Source: JAJAZB01 sp964244295
GTDB lineage: Bacteria; Bacteroidota; Bacteroidia; Cytophagales; Spirosomataceae
NCBI GenBank assembly: GCA_964244295.1
Contig: CAXTIG010000028.1
Location: 1-64,000 of the forward strand
Direction of reading: 5' to 3'
DNA: 64,000 nucleotides
Shown piece after piece: positions 40,370 through 49,468 of this stretch. The notes beneath the pieces were generated by a model. That model was not told the DNA's origin, ran no database searches, and saw nothing but the letters and a program-made list of their open reading frames with translations. The stretch's first letter is position 1. Every line of letters begins with the position of its first letter. The position numbers and the translations under genes were made by a program.

Positions 40370-41566
40370 TTAATCGGCTGTATGTAAAGGATAGATCTCG
40401 TATTTTTTAGTAAGCAATTCGTAGGTTAATTTCATCCAAATAAAAATACAAAACGCCGCTTTTAGCACGTAGGGGTATACCAGAGATTCCCGTAAAAACG
40501 ATGGAAATACATCGGTCGGCGAAAGGCTGGTAAAGACAAAAGCAAGCAGTATCAAACACCGATCGAGTAGGTTAGAATGCTGCGAGAAATACCAAATTCC
40601 TACCCCGCCCATCGCAATTACAAAGGTTGGAGATTCAGCTTTATGATTAAACACGACCACCCAAATCAAGACAGTCGCCATCAAATCTAACCTAAACTTA
40701 GCAAATTTATATTGTCCGAAACGTAGGAGTGGTAAGAGCAGCAACAAAATACCAACGAAAGTCACTCCACCTTTAGGCGGGTACCAAGTAAACCACTTAT
40801 TTAAAACACCCATCACAGAAAGCCCCGCCGACCCCGTATGATCTGCTTTTAAAAGTACTCCCCAATTTTGATACTGAGCAACTAAGTCAGAAAAGGAAAT
40901 GACTCCTAAAGGTAAAAATAACAAGAGCAGAGTCCAGCCAATACCTACGACTAAAGTAAAAGACTTACGAGGATGAAAAGCGAACAATACAAAAAATGCC
41001 AGGGCAAAAGGTTTAATGAATGCTGCCAGTAGAATACACAACACTGCCCAATGGGATTTGCGCTGCTCCACGAATATAAATGCCCAAAGTACTAATCCTA
41101 AAATCAAAGCATTACTCTGTGCATTCTGAAGGGATGTAATCAATTCTAAAAGAATAAACCACTGAATCGTAACCTTCTTCGAGTGATTTAGATAGGGAAC
41201 GTTGTTGATTGCGAAAAATAAGACCAACGAATTCAGCAGATTCCATACTAATAAACCTACCCAATCTGGCAAGTAGATAAACAAACCCATGAACAAAGCA
41301 AACGTAGGAGAGTATTTAAATAAATCCCACTGTTCGTTAAGATACCAAGTGTATAAATTCTGATTTGACACCAAATGAACTGCTGAATTTTTGAAAATTA
41401 CGTAATTATTATAATTTGTGTACGCTGCGGGACTTCCCTCGAAGGACTTTAAACCAAGCAAATAATTCTGAAAACTTACCAGTATCGTAATCAATAGAAC
41501 CAGAACAAGGACTACTTTCTCCTTCATGAAAAAAGATAGCGTGCGTTGCAAGTCGTTGTTTTTCAT
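40370..41566 (-). CDS. GT87/DUF2029 family membrane glycosyltransferase
   Basis: A 398-residue integral membrane protein with about ten hydrophobic segments. It resembles the DUF2029/GT87 polyprenol-phosphate-sugar-dependent transferases: periplasmic loop after TM1, DLFKYSPTFALFMGLFIYLPDW and ITSLQNAQSNALILGL are typical. The acceptor is unknown. Base and codon use are strikingly AT-rich against the GC-rich neighbours, pointing to acquisition from another source. It stands alone. Confidence 0.82.
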   Translation of the reverse strand: MKNNDLQRTLSFFMKEKVVLVLVLLITILVSFQNYLLGLKSFEGSPAAYTNYNNYVIFKNSAVHLVSNQNLYTWYLNEQWDLFKYSPTFALFMGLFIYLPDWVGLLVWNLLNSLVLFFAINNVPYLNHSKKVTIQWFILLELITSLQNAQSNALILGLVLWAFIFVEQRKSHWAVLCILLAAFIKPFALAFFVLFAFHPRKSFTLVVGIGWTLLLLFLPLGVISFSDLVAQYQNWGVLLKADHTGSAGLSVMGVLNKWFTWYPPKGGVTFVGILLLLLPLLRFGQYKFAKFRLDLMATVLIWVVVFNHKAESPTFVIAMGGVGIWYFSQHSNLLDRCLILLAFVFTSLSPTDVFPSFLRESLVYPYVLKAAFCIFIWMKLTYELLTKKYEIYPLHTAD

Positions 41567-41760
41567 GGAGTCAATTCAAAATATTATTTTTTTCTATACT
41601 AGGAGCGAAAAAAGCTGTCGCTTTCAATACCAGCACGTTGGTAGGGCCAAGAGTGGCGCTCAGTTCACCCGATGGGTATGCATCGCGTCGAACGCGTGTT
41701 TTTGTTAACGTACCATTTTTTGTATCCAAAGTGAGGGAAATACGAAGTGCATTTTCAGCC

Positions 41761-41796
41761 AAAATCCCCACTCCGAGCGCTCGGAGTGGGGATTTT
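41761..41796 (-). terminator. Intrinsic terminator after rho
   Basis: Perfect palindrome AAAATCCCCACTCCGAGC / GCTCGGAGTGGGGATTTT, 22 bases past the rho stop. Confidence 0.9.
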
Positions 41797-41817
41797 GGTC
41801 GATAAAGAAGCCAAAAC

Positions 41818-43842
41818 CTACCGATTCATCGTAATCAAAAACTCCTCATTGTTCCGAGTGCCTTTCATTTTGTCGAGCAGGAATTCCATGCTTTCCACCG
41901 AGTTCATGTCCGACATATATTTGCGCAGAATCCATACCCGCTGGAGGGTTTCTTTATCCAAAAGCAGATCTTCGCGGCGGGTGCCCGAAGCGGGTACGTC
42001 AATGGCCGGGAACACGCGGCGGTTGGAGAGCTTACGGTCCAACTGGAGTTCCATGTTGCCGGTGCCTTTGAATTCTTCAAAAATCACCTCGTCCATCCGG
42101 CTACCCGTTTCGATGAGCGCCGTGGCGATGATGGTCAGTGAGCCGCCATTTTCGATGTTACGCGCCGCGCCGAAAAAGCGCTTGGGTTTGTGGAGGGCGT
42201 TGGCATCCACCCCGCCCGAAAGTATTTTCCCCGAACTCGGCACCACCGTGTTGTAGGCCCGGGCCAGGCGGGTAATCGAGTCGAGCAAAATCACCACGTC
42301 GTGACCGCATTCGACCATGCGCTTGGCTTTTTCCAGCACCAATCCCGACACTTTCACGTGGCGCTCGGCCTGTTCGTCAAACGTTGAACTGATTACTTCG
42401 GCCTTCACGCTGCGCTGCATATCGGTCACTTCCTCGGGGCGCTCGTCGATGAGCAACACGATGAGGTACACCTCCGGGTGGTTGCGGGCGATGGCGTTGG
42501 CGATTTCCTTGAGCAGCACCGTTTTCCCCGTTTTGGGCTGGGCCACGATCATTCCGCGCTGGCCCTTGCCGATGGGCGCGAAGAGGTCGAGTATCCGGGT
42601 CGAATACTGATCGGGGCGGTTGCTGAGGTTGAGTTTTTCTTCGGGAAACAACGGCGTGAGGTACTCGAAAGGAATCCGGTCGCGGATTTCCTCGGTGGTT
42701 TTGCCGTTTACGTTTTCCACCTTCAGCAGGGCGAAATACTTCTCGCCTTCCTTCGGGGGCCGGATCGAGCCTTTCACCGAATCGCCAGTTTTCAACCCAA
42801 ACAACTTGATCTGCGAAGGCGACACGTAAATGTCGTCGGGCGAGGCGAGGTAATTGAAATCCGCCGAGCGGAGGAAGCCGTAGCCGCCATCCTGCATGAT
42901 TTCGAGAACGCCCTCATTTTCAATCATCCCATCGAACTCGCGGATCATCTGGTTGTAATTCCGCTTGATCTGCTGGGTATACTGCGTGACGGGCTGGGGT
43001 TGTTGCTGGGGGCGGTTTTGGGCCGTTTCGTCGGGACGGTTGTCGTTGCGGACATCCGGGCGATCGCCCCGTTCGGCTTCCTGGGGGCGGGTCTGCGGGC
43101 GGGTCTCCGAATTGCCAGTGGATTCGGTCAACGGACTATCCGCTACCTCGGCGGTGGCATTGTAAGCGTCGTCGAGCGAGAAATCGTTGTTGGTACCCAA
43201 GCTAAAATCCAGGTCGGTCTCCTCGGATTCAAACGGCATTTCGGTCAGTGCCGTGGCGGTCGGCGCTCCGACGACCGGCGATCCGGCGACCGGCAATTCT
43301 GAAGCCGGTAGGTTCGCACCCGATGCCGTCTCCTCCGGCGTCACTTCTCCTGCTTCCAGCCGGGGAGCGGGATCGGCGGCTCCGGCGTCGCGCCGGGCCC
43401 TATACGTAGCCGAAGGAGTTTCGGGGGTCGGCGCGGCGGGGAGTTCTTCGTTGCGCCGCCCTCCGCGTACCCGGCTCGAACCCACCGGACGCGGGGCTGC
43501 GCTGCCGTTGACTTTGGGGGCGGGGGCATTTTCGGGAGCGTCCTCTTTCTTGATGCGCTGGCGCTTCGGACGGTCGCCGTCGGGTGTCCCGATTGAAGGT
43601 TGTTCTTTTTTGACCCGACGGGTCTCACGGTTCTCTTCACTCATAGACGTAGGGCGCTCATCGGCGCTGAAAAATTCGATGTCAGAGAAGTTGACGGTGG
43701 GTTTGGGCGGGGCCTGCCGCGCCATAATTTGTTGAATAAGGTCGCTTTTACCGTATTGGTAAACGTGGGTAATCTGTAACGTTTCAGCGAGTGCTCTCAA
43801 CGCGGAGAGCGGTTTGGCCTGGAGGTCTTCAGCACGAAACAT
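41818..43842 (-). CDS. rho: Transcription termination factor Rho
   Basis: RNA-dependent ATPase hexamer that ends transcription. Order: N-terminal Rho_N helix-extension (about 1-50, LQAKPLSALRALAETLQI), a low-complexity, Pro/Glu/Ala-rich disordered insert (about 55-280, with PVAGSPVVGAPTAT and RPQTRPQEAERGDRP), RNA-binding cold-shock fold (VLEIMQDGGYGFLRS), then the ATPase (P-loop AQPKTGKTVLLKEI, DERPEEVTDM, LDSITRLARAYN, GGVDANAL). With 674 residues it is much longer than the 419 of E. coli because of the insert, a pattern known from Bacteroidota. Confidence 0.96.
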   Translation of the reverse strand: MFRAEDLQAKPLSALRALAETLQITHVYQYGKSDLIQQIMARQAPPKPTVNFSDIEFFSADERPTSMSEENRETRRVKKEQPSIGTPDGDRPKRQRIKKEDAPENAPAPKVNGSAAPRPVGSSRVRGGRRNEELPAAPTPETPSATYRARRDAGAADPAPRLEAGEVTPEETASGANLPASELPVAGSPVVGAPTATALTEMPFESEETDLDFSLGTNNDFSLDDAYNATAEVADSPLTESTGNSETRPQTRPQEAERGDRPDVRNDNRPDETAQNRPQQQPQPVTQYTQQIKRNYNQMIREFDGMIENEGVLEIMQDGGYGFLRSADFNYLASPDDIYVSPSQIKLFGLKTGDSVKGSIRPPKEGEKYFALLKVENVNGKTTEEIRDRIPFEYLTPLFPEEKLNLSNRPDQYSTRILDLFAPIGKGQRGMIVAQPKTGKTVLLKEIANAIARNHPEVYLIVLLIDERPEEVTDMQRSVKAEVISSTFDEQAERHVKVSGLVLEKAKRMVECGHDVVILLDSITRLARAYNTVVPSSGKILSGGVDANALHKPKRFFGAARNIENGGSLTIIATALIETGSRMDEVIFEEFKGTGNMELQLDRKLSNRRVFPAIDVPASGTRREDLLLDKETLQRVWILRKYMSDMNSVESMEFLLDKMKGTRNNEEFLITMNR

Positions 43843-44101
43843 AAGTGAGCGCGGCCCGCCGGTCGGCAGTACCGTGGAAAAGGCAATCGGTTAGTAGCGC
43901 AGACAATCGCAAACGAGAAAAAATAACTCCGACTAAAACTGCGGTGGAATGAGAAGAATTCAGCGACGAACGGCGAACGGAAAGAGATTCTACAATTAAC
44001 GTGCCGTGGAGAAGTTGATCAGCGTCACAAAAATAGGCTCGACATTCACGTAAGTCAAGAAGACGGTTAAAAGTTTCGCCGAAAAAGGATTTTTATGCGA
44101 C

Positions 44102-45241
44102 CTACGGAACAAGTGGCTGAGTACGAACGGCTTGGTTTTGCTCCCGCAGGTACGTGGCCGTGGTCGGATAGGCCAGCGTGGCTTCGTGCTGGGCCACGAG
44201 TTCGAGAATCCGGTAATTAATTTCTTCTTTCACGAGGTTAAACTCCCGCCACTCGGCGGTGCGGACAAAGTAAATCACGAGTACGTCGAGCGAACTTTCC
44301 CCGAACCCGTCGAACCATACGAACGCATCCCGGTCGCGGGTACGCTCGTGCGTAGACAAAAGCTGTTGAATCCCTTCCACAACCTGCCGCAGCCGGTCGG
44401 CAGGGGTATCGAACGTGAGCCGAATCAGGTACCGCGCGCGTCGATAGTCGCGTTGCGAAAGGTTTTCGAGCGCCTGGGTAATCATCAAGCGGTTGGGTAC
44501 GGTGATGAGGCTACCGTCGGGCGTGCGGATGCGGGTGCTGCGAAAACCTACTTTTTCTACCTCGCCTTCAGTCGTGCCGATTTTTACTGTGTCGCCCACC
44601 ACGAAGGGGTGATCGAGAAAAATGGCGAAGGAGGCGAAGAGGTTCTCGAGCGTTTCGCGGGCCGCCAGCGCAATGGCCAGGCCCCCAATGCCCAGACCCG
44701 CTACCAACGCGGCCACATCGATCCGGAACACCTGTCCCAACACCACCAGCGTAGTGGTGACGACGACGAACACAATGCCGAGGTCTTTGAAAAACGGCAC
44801 CAACTGGTCGTCCAGTTTCGACTCGGTGCGCTCGGCGCGTTTGGCAAAAATTAAGGCCGAAAACCGCACCAGTCGCACCAGAATCCAGGCCACGGTGAGG
44901 ATGGTCACGACTTCGTAGAGTCGCCCCATCACCAGCCGGAATCCGAAGCGTTCCGATCCGCGCACATTCCAGTGGGTGGGCATCGAAAGCTGGTCGCAGG
45001 CCAGGTAGAGCAACACCAGCACGAACAACACCTCCACCGGGCGGCGCAGCAGTGCCACAAACTGCGTGACGGGAACGTGCTCGGCCCGCTCGCGAATGAG
45101 CCGGAACAGCCCCCGGCTCAACACAATGGAAAACACCCGCCGTAGCAGCAACCCCGCCAGCAAAATACCGACAAACCACAGCACATCGGCTACGGCATTG
45201 CCGGGCAGGTAGCGGTCGAGAAAGGCTTGGAAGGTCGTCAC
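44102..45241 (-). CDS. MscS-family mechanosensitive channel
   Basis: A 379-residue inner-membrane channel with about four to five membrane helices, the last being the pore helix (DVAALVAGLGIGGLAIALAARETLENLFASF), followed by the conserved beta domain (VGDTVKIGTTEGEVEKVGFRSTRIRTPDGSLITVPN) and a soluble C-terminal part. It releases ions on hypo-osmotic shock. It is monocistronic, between rho and mobA, with a repeat just upstream of its start. Confidence 0.92.
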   Translation of the reverse strand: MTTFQAFLDRYLPGNAVADVLWFVGILLAGLLLRRVFSIVLSRGLFRLIRERAEHVPVTQFVALLRRPVEVLFVLVLLYLACDQLSMPTHWNVRGSERFGFRLVMGRLYEVVTILTVAWILVRLVRFSALIFAKRAERTESKLDDQLVPFFKDLGIVFVVVTTTLVVLGQVFRIDVAALVAGLGIGGLAIALAARETLENLFASFAIFLDHPFVVGDTVKIGTTEGEVEKVGFRSTRIRTPDGSLITVPNRLMITQALENLSQRDYRRARYLIRLTFDTPADRLRQVVEGIQQLLSTHERTRDRDAFVWFDGFGESSLDVLVIYFVRTAEWREFNLVKEEINYRILELVAQHEATLAYPTTATYLREQNQAVRTQPLVP

Positions 45242-45250
45242 GGTGGGAAG

Positions 45251-45329
45251 CAGCAGTTAGCAGTAGGCAGTGGCAGTACGCAGTAAGACAAGCAATTCGA
45301 CTGCCAACTGCTACTGCGTACTGCCACTG
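45251..45329. repeat. Word-type inverted repeat (CAGTnnG)
   Basis: The left arm reiterates CAGT every 7-8 bases (CAGTTAGCAGTAGGCAGTGG); the inner 18 bp CAGTGGCAGTACGCAGTA pair perfectly with 45312-45329. Confidence 0.88.
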
Positions 45330-45883
45330 TTCGGTGTATTCACGTTTCGAAATTCAGTAAAATCAAGCGGATCGAGCAACTCGGTTTCGGTTTCCAGCAA
45401 TACCCTTCGTGGCCCGTTGCCACGCTCGAAGGCGGTTTGCAGAACGGACAGCGCCGCTGGTTCCCAAATCGTCACGAGTGGTTCCGGCCAGCCGTCGGCT
45501 CCCCGGAAGGCCGTGGCAACCCGCGCTGGATTTCGGGCCTCAACCAACAACCGAATGGTGTTTTCGGTTAAAAAAGGCAGGTCGCAGGGTACCGTTAGCC
45601 AAGCGTGGTCGGGGTAGTGGCGAAACGCCGTCAACAACCCACTCAGCGGCCCGGCATCGGGAATTTCGTCCACAATAAACGGAAAATTTGGATTGGCGAT
45701 AGCGGCTTGTTCGGCATTCAGCGACAAAAACACGCGGGCACAAAACGGCTGAAGCCGTTGAAAAACAGCCTCCCGTTCCGGCATTCCGTGGTAGGCAATT
45801 AGCCCCTTGTCGCGACCCATTCGGGTGCTCCGGCCCCCGGCCAGCACGAGGCCGTGGAGCGGGGGGCTGGGCGCTTGGAGCAT
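45311..45883 (-). CDS. mobA: Molybdenum cofactor guanylyltransferase
   Basis: Nucleotidyltransferase of 190 residues that adds GMP to molybdopterin. The motif LVLAGGRSTRMGRDKGLIAYHG at the N-terminus is the NTP-binding hallmark; DAGPLSGLLTAF and VPCDLPFLT follow. The start at 45883 (MLQAPSPPLHGL) places the motif normally; an upstream ATG at 45961 would overlap moaC. The C-terminus (TPNSGSTQ) runs into the adjoining repeat. It lies downstream of moaC on the same strand. Confidence 0.88.
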   Translation of the reverse strand: MLQAPSPPLHGLVLAGGRSTRMGRDKGLIAYHGMPEREAVFQRLQPFCARVFLSLNAEQAAIANPNFPFIVDEIPDAGPLSGLLTAFRHYPDHAWLTVPCDLPFLTENTIRLLVEARNPARVATAFRGADGWPEPLVTIWEPAALSVLQTAFERGNGPRRVLLETETELLDPLDFTEFRNVNTPNSGSTQ

Positions 45884-45941
45884 GGGGAGTTGAGAGTGAT
45901 TGAGCCGGACAAGGTACGGTTCCGGGCGGTTCGTTTCGCAA

Positions 45942-46436
45942 TCAGCAGCCCGCAATCTCACTTTTGAAGTCGCGTTTCCCGCCCGTTTTTTCCAGCAGCC
46001 GCGTTTCCCGGATCACGATGTCGGGCGAAAGGGCTTTGCACATATCGTACACGGTCAGGGCGGCCACGCTGGCCCCGGTCAGGGCCTCCATTTCCACCCC
46101 GGTGCGGGCCGTCAGGGCGCAGGTGCATTCGATGATGACCTCGTTCTCAACCGTCTCCACGGTAAACGTGCAGCTGTCCAGGCCGAGTGGGTGGCAGAGC
46201 GGAATCAGGTCGGCGGTACGCTTCGCGCCCATCGTGCCGGCCAAGATGGCGGTCTGGAAAACGGGGCCTTTTTTCGTGTGCATGTCGCCGTTCTGGAGCT
46301 GCGCCATCACCTCGGCGGGTAGCGTCACTACGCTGCGGGCGCGGGCCACGCGTCGGGTCAGGACTTTTTCCGACACGTCTACCATCGCCGGGTTGCCTCT
46401 GGCATCGAGGTGGCTGAAGCGTTTTTCTTCGTTCAT
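45942..46436 (-). CDS. moaC: Cyclic pyranopterin monophosphate synthase
   Basis: MoaC of 164 residues, acting after MoaA in molybdopterin synthesis. Family blocks are LDARGNPAMVDVSEKVLTRRVA, MGAKRTADLIPLCHPLGLDSC, ARTGVEMEALTGASVAALTVYDMCKAL and RETRLLEKTGGK, with the conserved catalytic Lys/Asp pair (YDMCKA). Divergent from moeA across a palindrome-filled region. Confidence 0.95.
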   Translation of the reverse strand: MNEEKRFSHLDARGNPAMVDVSEKVLTRRVARARSVVTLPAEVMAQLQNGDMHTKKGPVFQTAILAGTMGAKRTADLIPLCHPLGLDSCTFTVETVENEVIIECTCALTARTGVEMEALTGASVAALTVYDMCKALSPDIVIRETRLLEKTGGKRDFKSEIAGC

Positions 46437-46504
46437 CGCCCAAAAATAGCGGCTGGTAAGGGCAAACCGACCAACTTTGGGCTTGGTTTTTTAGAAAGAC
46501 CAGA

Positions 46505-46588
46505 GGGTAAGGCGGTTGTCACGTTGAGCGGAGTCGAAGCGCGTGGCGTAGCGCTTCGACTCCGCTCAGCGTGACAACCGCCTTACCC
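46505..46588. repeat. Long inverted repeat between moaC and moeA
   Basis: Arms of 38 bp with one mismatch (GGGTAAGGCGGTTGTCACG... and complement), loop GTGGCGTA-like. It contains GTTGAGCGGAGTCGAAGCGC, related in style to the TCATCC class but with a different sequence. Confidence 0.93.
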
Positions 46589-46617
46589 CTACCGAATTCC
46601 AAGCGTCATTTCTACTC

Positions 46618-47832
46618 ATGATTTCTACCGAAGAAGCCCTCCGCCGGGTACTCGCCCAACGCCCGGTACGTGGCGACGAATCCGTGCCGCTCGGCCAGGC
46701 AGTGGGCCGAACCCTGGCCGAACCCGTTGTGGCCGACCGCGATTTTCCGCCCTTCGACCGGGTTACGATGGATGGCCTCGCGCTGCGTTTCACCGCCGGG
46801 CTACCCATGCCCGTGGCGGGCAACGTGGTGTTGGTCGAAGCGACGCAGTACGCGGGCGAATCCCCCCGCTCCTTTGGCCTGCCCACTCACGGCATCGAAG
46901 TCATGACCGGGGCCGTGTTGCCGACCGGGGCCAACACGGTGGTCCGCTACGAAGACCTCGGCCTGCGCGAGGTGGAAGGGCGGCGCTGGGCCACGCTCAA
47001 CCTGGCCCCGCAGCCCGGTCAGAACATCCACCGCCGGGGCGAAGACCGGCGTGCCGGGGATCTGCTCCTGCCCATTGGGACGCGCCTCAGCCCGGCGGAA
47101 ATTGCCGTGGCCGCTTCGGTGGGTTGCGCCACGCTGCGGGTACACGCCTTGCCGAAAGTCGCTGTCATTTCCACGGGCGACGAACTCGTGGACGTGACAG
47201 CGACTCCCCTACCCCATCAGATTCGGCGTTCCAACGGCACCATGCTCGCGGCGGCACTAGCGCAGCGGGGACTGACCGCGCAGGAATTTCACCTCGCCGA
47301 CGACCGCCTCATCCTCACGGCCCGGCTGCGCGAATTGCTCGATCAATTCGACGTGCTGCTGCTGAGCGGTGGCGTTTCGGCGGGGAAAAAAGATTTTGTA
47401 CCCGAGGTGCTAACGGAATTGGGCGTCCAAAATCACCTGCACCAGGTGGCTCAGCGGCCCGGCAAGCCGTTTTGGTTCGGCACCTGTCCCGACGGCACGG
47501 CCGTCTTTGCACTGCCCGGCAACCCGGTTTCCACGTTTTTGTGTTACCTGAAGTACGTCGTGCCGTTTTTGAAAAATGCTGAATTCAGAATACTGAATGC
47601 TGAATTGGCAAGTCTTACCGAAACGGTGACCTTCAAGCCCGACCTGACGTACTTCGTGCCTGTCAAGACGCAGTTCGACGAAAGAGGCCAGCGGCTGGCG
47701 CGTCCGCTCAAAGGCTCCGGCTCCGGCGATTTCGCCAACCTGCTCGACTGCGACGGTTTCCTCGAACTCCCCGCCGGACGCGACGAATTTAAGGCGGGCG
47801 AGGCGTTTGGGTATTTGGGGTTTAGAAATTGA
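46618..47832 (+). CDS. moeA: Molybdopterin molybdenumtransferase
   Basis: MoeA inserts molybdate into adenylylated molybdopterin. The 404 residues show DRDFPPFDRVTMDGLALRF, GVSAGKKDFVPEVL, RPGKPFWFG and ALPGNPVSTFLCYLKYVVPFL. After this last block about 12 residues (NAEFRILNAELAS) are encoded by a small palindromic repeat, replacing the usual loop, and the C-terminal MoeA domain IV (TFKPDLTYFVPVK) continues in frame. The stop TGA is the first part of a word-type repeat downstream. Confidence 0.93.
   Translation: MISTEEALRRVLAQRPVRGDESVPLGQAVGRTLAEPVVADRDFPPFDRVTMDGLALRFTAGLPMPVAGNVVLVEATQYAGESPRSFGLPTHGIEVMTGAVLPTGANTVVRYEDLGLREVEGRRWATLNLAPQPGQNIHRRGEDRRAGDLLLPIGTRLSPAEIAVAASVGCATLRVHALPKVAVISTGDELVDVTATPLPHQIRRSNGTMLAAALAQRGLTAQEFHLADDRLILTARLRELLDQFDVLLLSGGVSAGKKDFVPEVLTELGVQNHLHQVAQRPGKPFWFGTCPDGTAVFALPGNPVSTFLCYLKYVVPFLKNAEFRILNAELASLTETVTFKPDLTYFVPVKTQFDERGQRLARPLKGSGSGDFANLLDCDGFLELPAGRDEFKAGEAFGYLGFRN
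47575..47606. repeat. Small repeat inside moeA
   Basis: AATGCTGAATT occurs twice, 21 bases apart, around ATTCAG-AATA-CTGAAT, a 6-bp palindrome. It is in frame with moeA. Confidence 0.8.
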
Positions 47833-47897
47833 GAATTGAACGTTGAGAATTGAAAATTGTAGGTCACTTTCAACTTTCAATTCTCAACGTTCAATTC
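47832..47897. repeat. Word-type inverted repeat (TTGAGAATTG)
   Basis: GAATTGAACGTTGAGAATTG and the nearly exact complement ending CTCAACGTTCAATTC, between moeA and the epimerase gene. Confidence 0.88.
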
Positions 47898-47899
47898 CT

Positions 47900-49090
47900 A
47901 TGCCTCTATCCCTCCCCGCTTACACCCAGGAAGCCCGCCAGGAATTACGCCGGATTCTGACCTACTGGCAGATTTACGCCCCCGATCCGAAGGGCGGTTT
48001 TTACGGACGCGTAGACGCTCAAAACAAGCCTGACCCCAGCGCCAGCAAAGCCATTGTCCTCAACGCCCGGATTCTCTGGACCTTTTCGATGGCCCACCGC
48101 ACCTTCCGCGAACCGGTCTACAAAAAACTGGCGCAACGCGCCTACGTCTACCTGCGTGACCATTTTTTCGATCAAAAAAACGGCGGCGTGTACTGGTCGG
48201 TCAATGCCGACGGCACGCCCGGCGAAGCCAAAAAGCAGTTGTACGGCCACGCCTTCGCGCTCTACGGCCTGAGCGAGTACGTGCGGATGAGCGGGTCGGG
48301 CGAGGCCCTCAACCTGGCCCGGCGGCTGTACCAGACCATCGAACAACGCGCCTTCGACCCCAAACACGGCGGCTACGTCGAGGCCTTCGCGCCCGACTGG
48401 GGGCCGACCAACGAGTACATTCTGAGCAAGGGTGATGCGCGGAAGTCGATGAACACCAGCCTGCATTTGCTCGAAGCCTTCACCAGCCTGCTCCGGGTCT
48501 GGCCCGATGCCACGTTGCGCAACCAAACCCGCCGGATGCTCGAAGAAACCTTCCTGACGCACATCCTCGACCCCGACCAACGGCGGATGCGGCTGTTTTT
48601 CAAAGACGATTGGACGGTGTTGTCGAAAGAAATTTCCTACGGCCACGACGTGGAAGCCTCCTGGCTGCTTTACGAAACCGCCGAGGTGATTGACGACAAA
48701 GCGTTGATAGGGAAATTAAAGCAAGTGAGCCTGCAAATGGCCAACGCCACCCTCGACGGTCTCAATCCCGACGGTGCCCTCACCTACGAATTTAACCCGG
48801 AAATTGGCCACAAAAACGAGGAACGAAGCTGGTGGGTGCTCGCCGAGCAAATGGTGGGCTACCTCAACGCCTACCAACTCAGCGGCAAGCAGCATTTCCT
48901 CGAAAAATCGCTGGCCAGTTGGGAATTCGTCAAAAAATACCTGCTCGATCAGCGCGGCGGCGAATGGTACGTCGGTGTCGGCCCCGACCACCAACCACCC
49001 CCGAAAGCCGACAAAATCACCGGTTGGAAATGCCCCTACCACAACGGGCGGGCCTGCGAGGAGGTCCTACGGCGGCTGGGGAGGGGGTGA
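47900..49090 (+). CDS. AGE-family sugar 2-epimerase (cellobiose 2-epimerase-like)
   Basis: (Alpha/alpha)6-barrel epimerase of 396 residues. Family blocks are GGFYGRVDAQN, LNARILWTFSMAHR, LYGHAFALYGLSEY, YGHDVEASWLLYE with catalytic His, KNEERSWWVLAEQM and WKCPYHNGRACEEVLRRL, the last being typical of cellobiose 2-epimerases in Bacteroidota. Probable reaction: Glc to Man at the reducing end of a beta-linked disaccharide. The ATG at 47900 was chosen since upstream codons are translated repeat. A terminator follows at 49302. Confidence 0.88.
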   Translation: MPLSLPAYTQEARQELRRILTYWQIYAPDPKGGFYGRVDAQNKPDPSASKAIVLNARILWTFSMAHRTFREPVYKKLAQRAYVYLRDHFFDQKNGGVYWSVNADGTPGEAKKQLYGHAFALYGLSEYVRMSGSGEALNLARRLYQTIEQRAFDPKHGGYVEAFAPDWGPTNEYILSKGDARKSMNTSLHLLEAFTSLLRVWPDATLRNQTRRMLEETFLTHILDPDQRRMRLFFKDDWTVLSKEISYGHDVEASWLLYETAEVIDDKALIGKLKQVSLQMANATLDGLNPDGALTYEFNPEIGHKNEERSWWVLAEQMVGYLNAYQLSGKQHFLEKSLASWEFVKKYLLDQRGGEWYVGVGPDHQPPPKADKITGWKCPYHNGRACEEVLRRLGRG

Positions 49091-49114
49091 GGCCAGCGTA
49101 CCGTCCTGCGCATT

Positions 49115-49221
49115 GGCTGTCATCCCGACGAAGGAGGGACCTCGTTGGGCTACCGAATCCTCGACAATCGGCAAAGGGTCTGACAGGCCGACGAGATCCT
49201 TCCTTCGTCGGGATGACAGCC
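49115..49221. repeat. Long inverted repeat, TCATCC/GAAGGA class variant
   Basis: GGCTGTCATCCCGACGAAGG... and inner GGACCTCGTTGG, with complementary right arm; the block between the shared outer and inner parts is CGACGAAGGAGG here. Confidence 0.9.
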
Positions 49222-49301
49222 GAGGGGAAGGGCGATTTTTTAGAAAATTTCCGAAAAAAATCGCCCCTCCCCAAGTCATTTACTTTCAAAAGCTTACCCC
49301 A

Positions 49302-49331
49302 AACCGGCGACTCACACCCGCCGGTTTTTTT
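49302..49331 (+). terminator. Intrinsic terminator after the epimerase gene
   Basis: Stem AACCGGCG / CGCCGGTT followed by seven T. The rest of 49222-49468 holds no ORF I can support. Confidence 0.8.
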
Positions 49332-49468
49332 CATTTTATTCCTACCCCACTTTCAACCCTCCGGCCCCAACCGGGGTCATGGCTACGAACGCGTTTCGCT
49401 GACCGACGGGTCGGCGGCTGAATTCAGTGTTTTGTTTTTAGGCTTTTTTCAACCAAATCAACAACGTT

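Noticed and set aside
41571..41771. Minus-strand open frame of 66 codons between the GT87 gene and rho
   Set aside because: No motif, partly made from the rho terminator palindrome, and no sensible start context.
45311..45961. Long N-terminal form of MobA
   Set aside because: The extra 26 codons overlap moaC and precede the nucleotide-binding motif that normally lies at the N-terminus.
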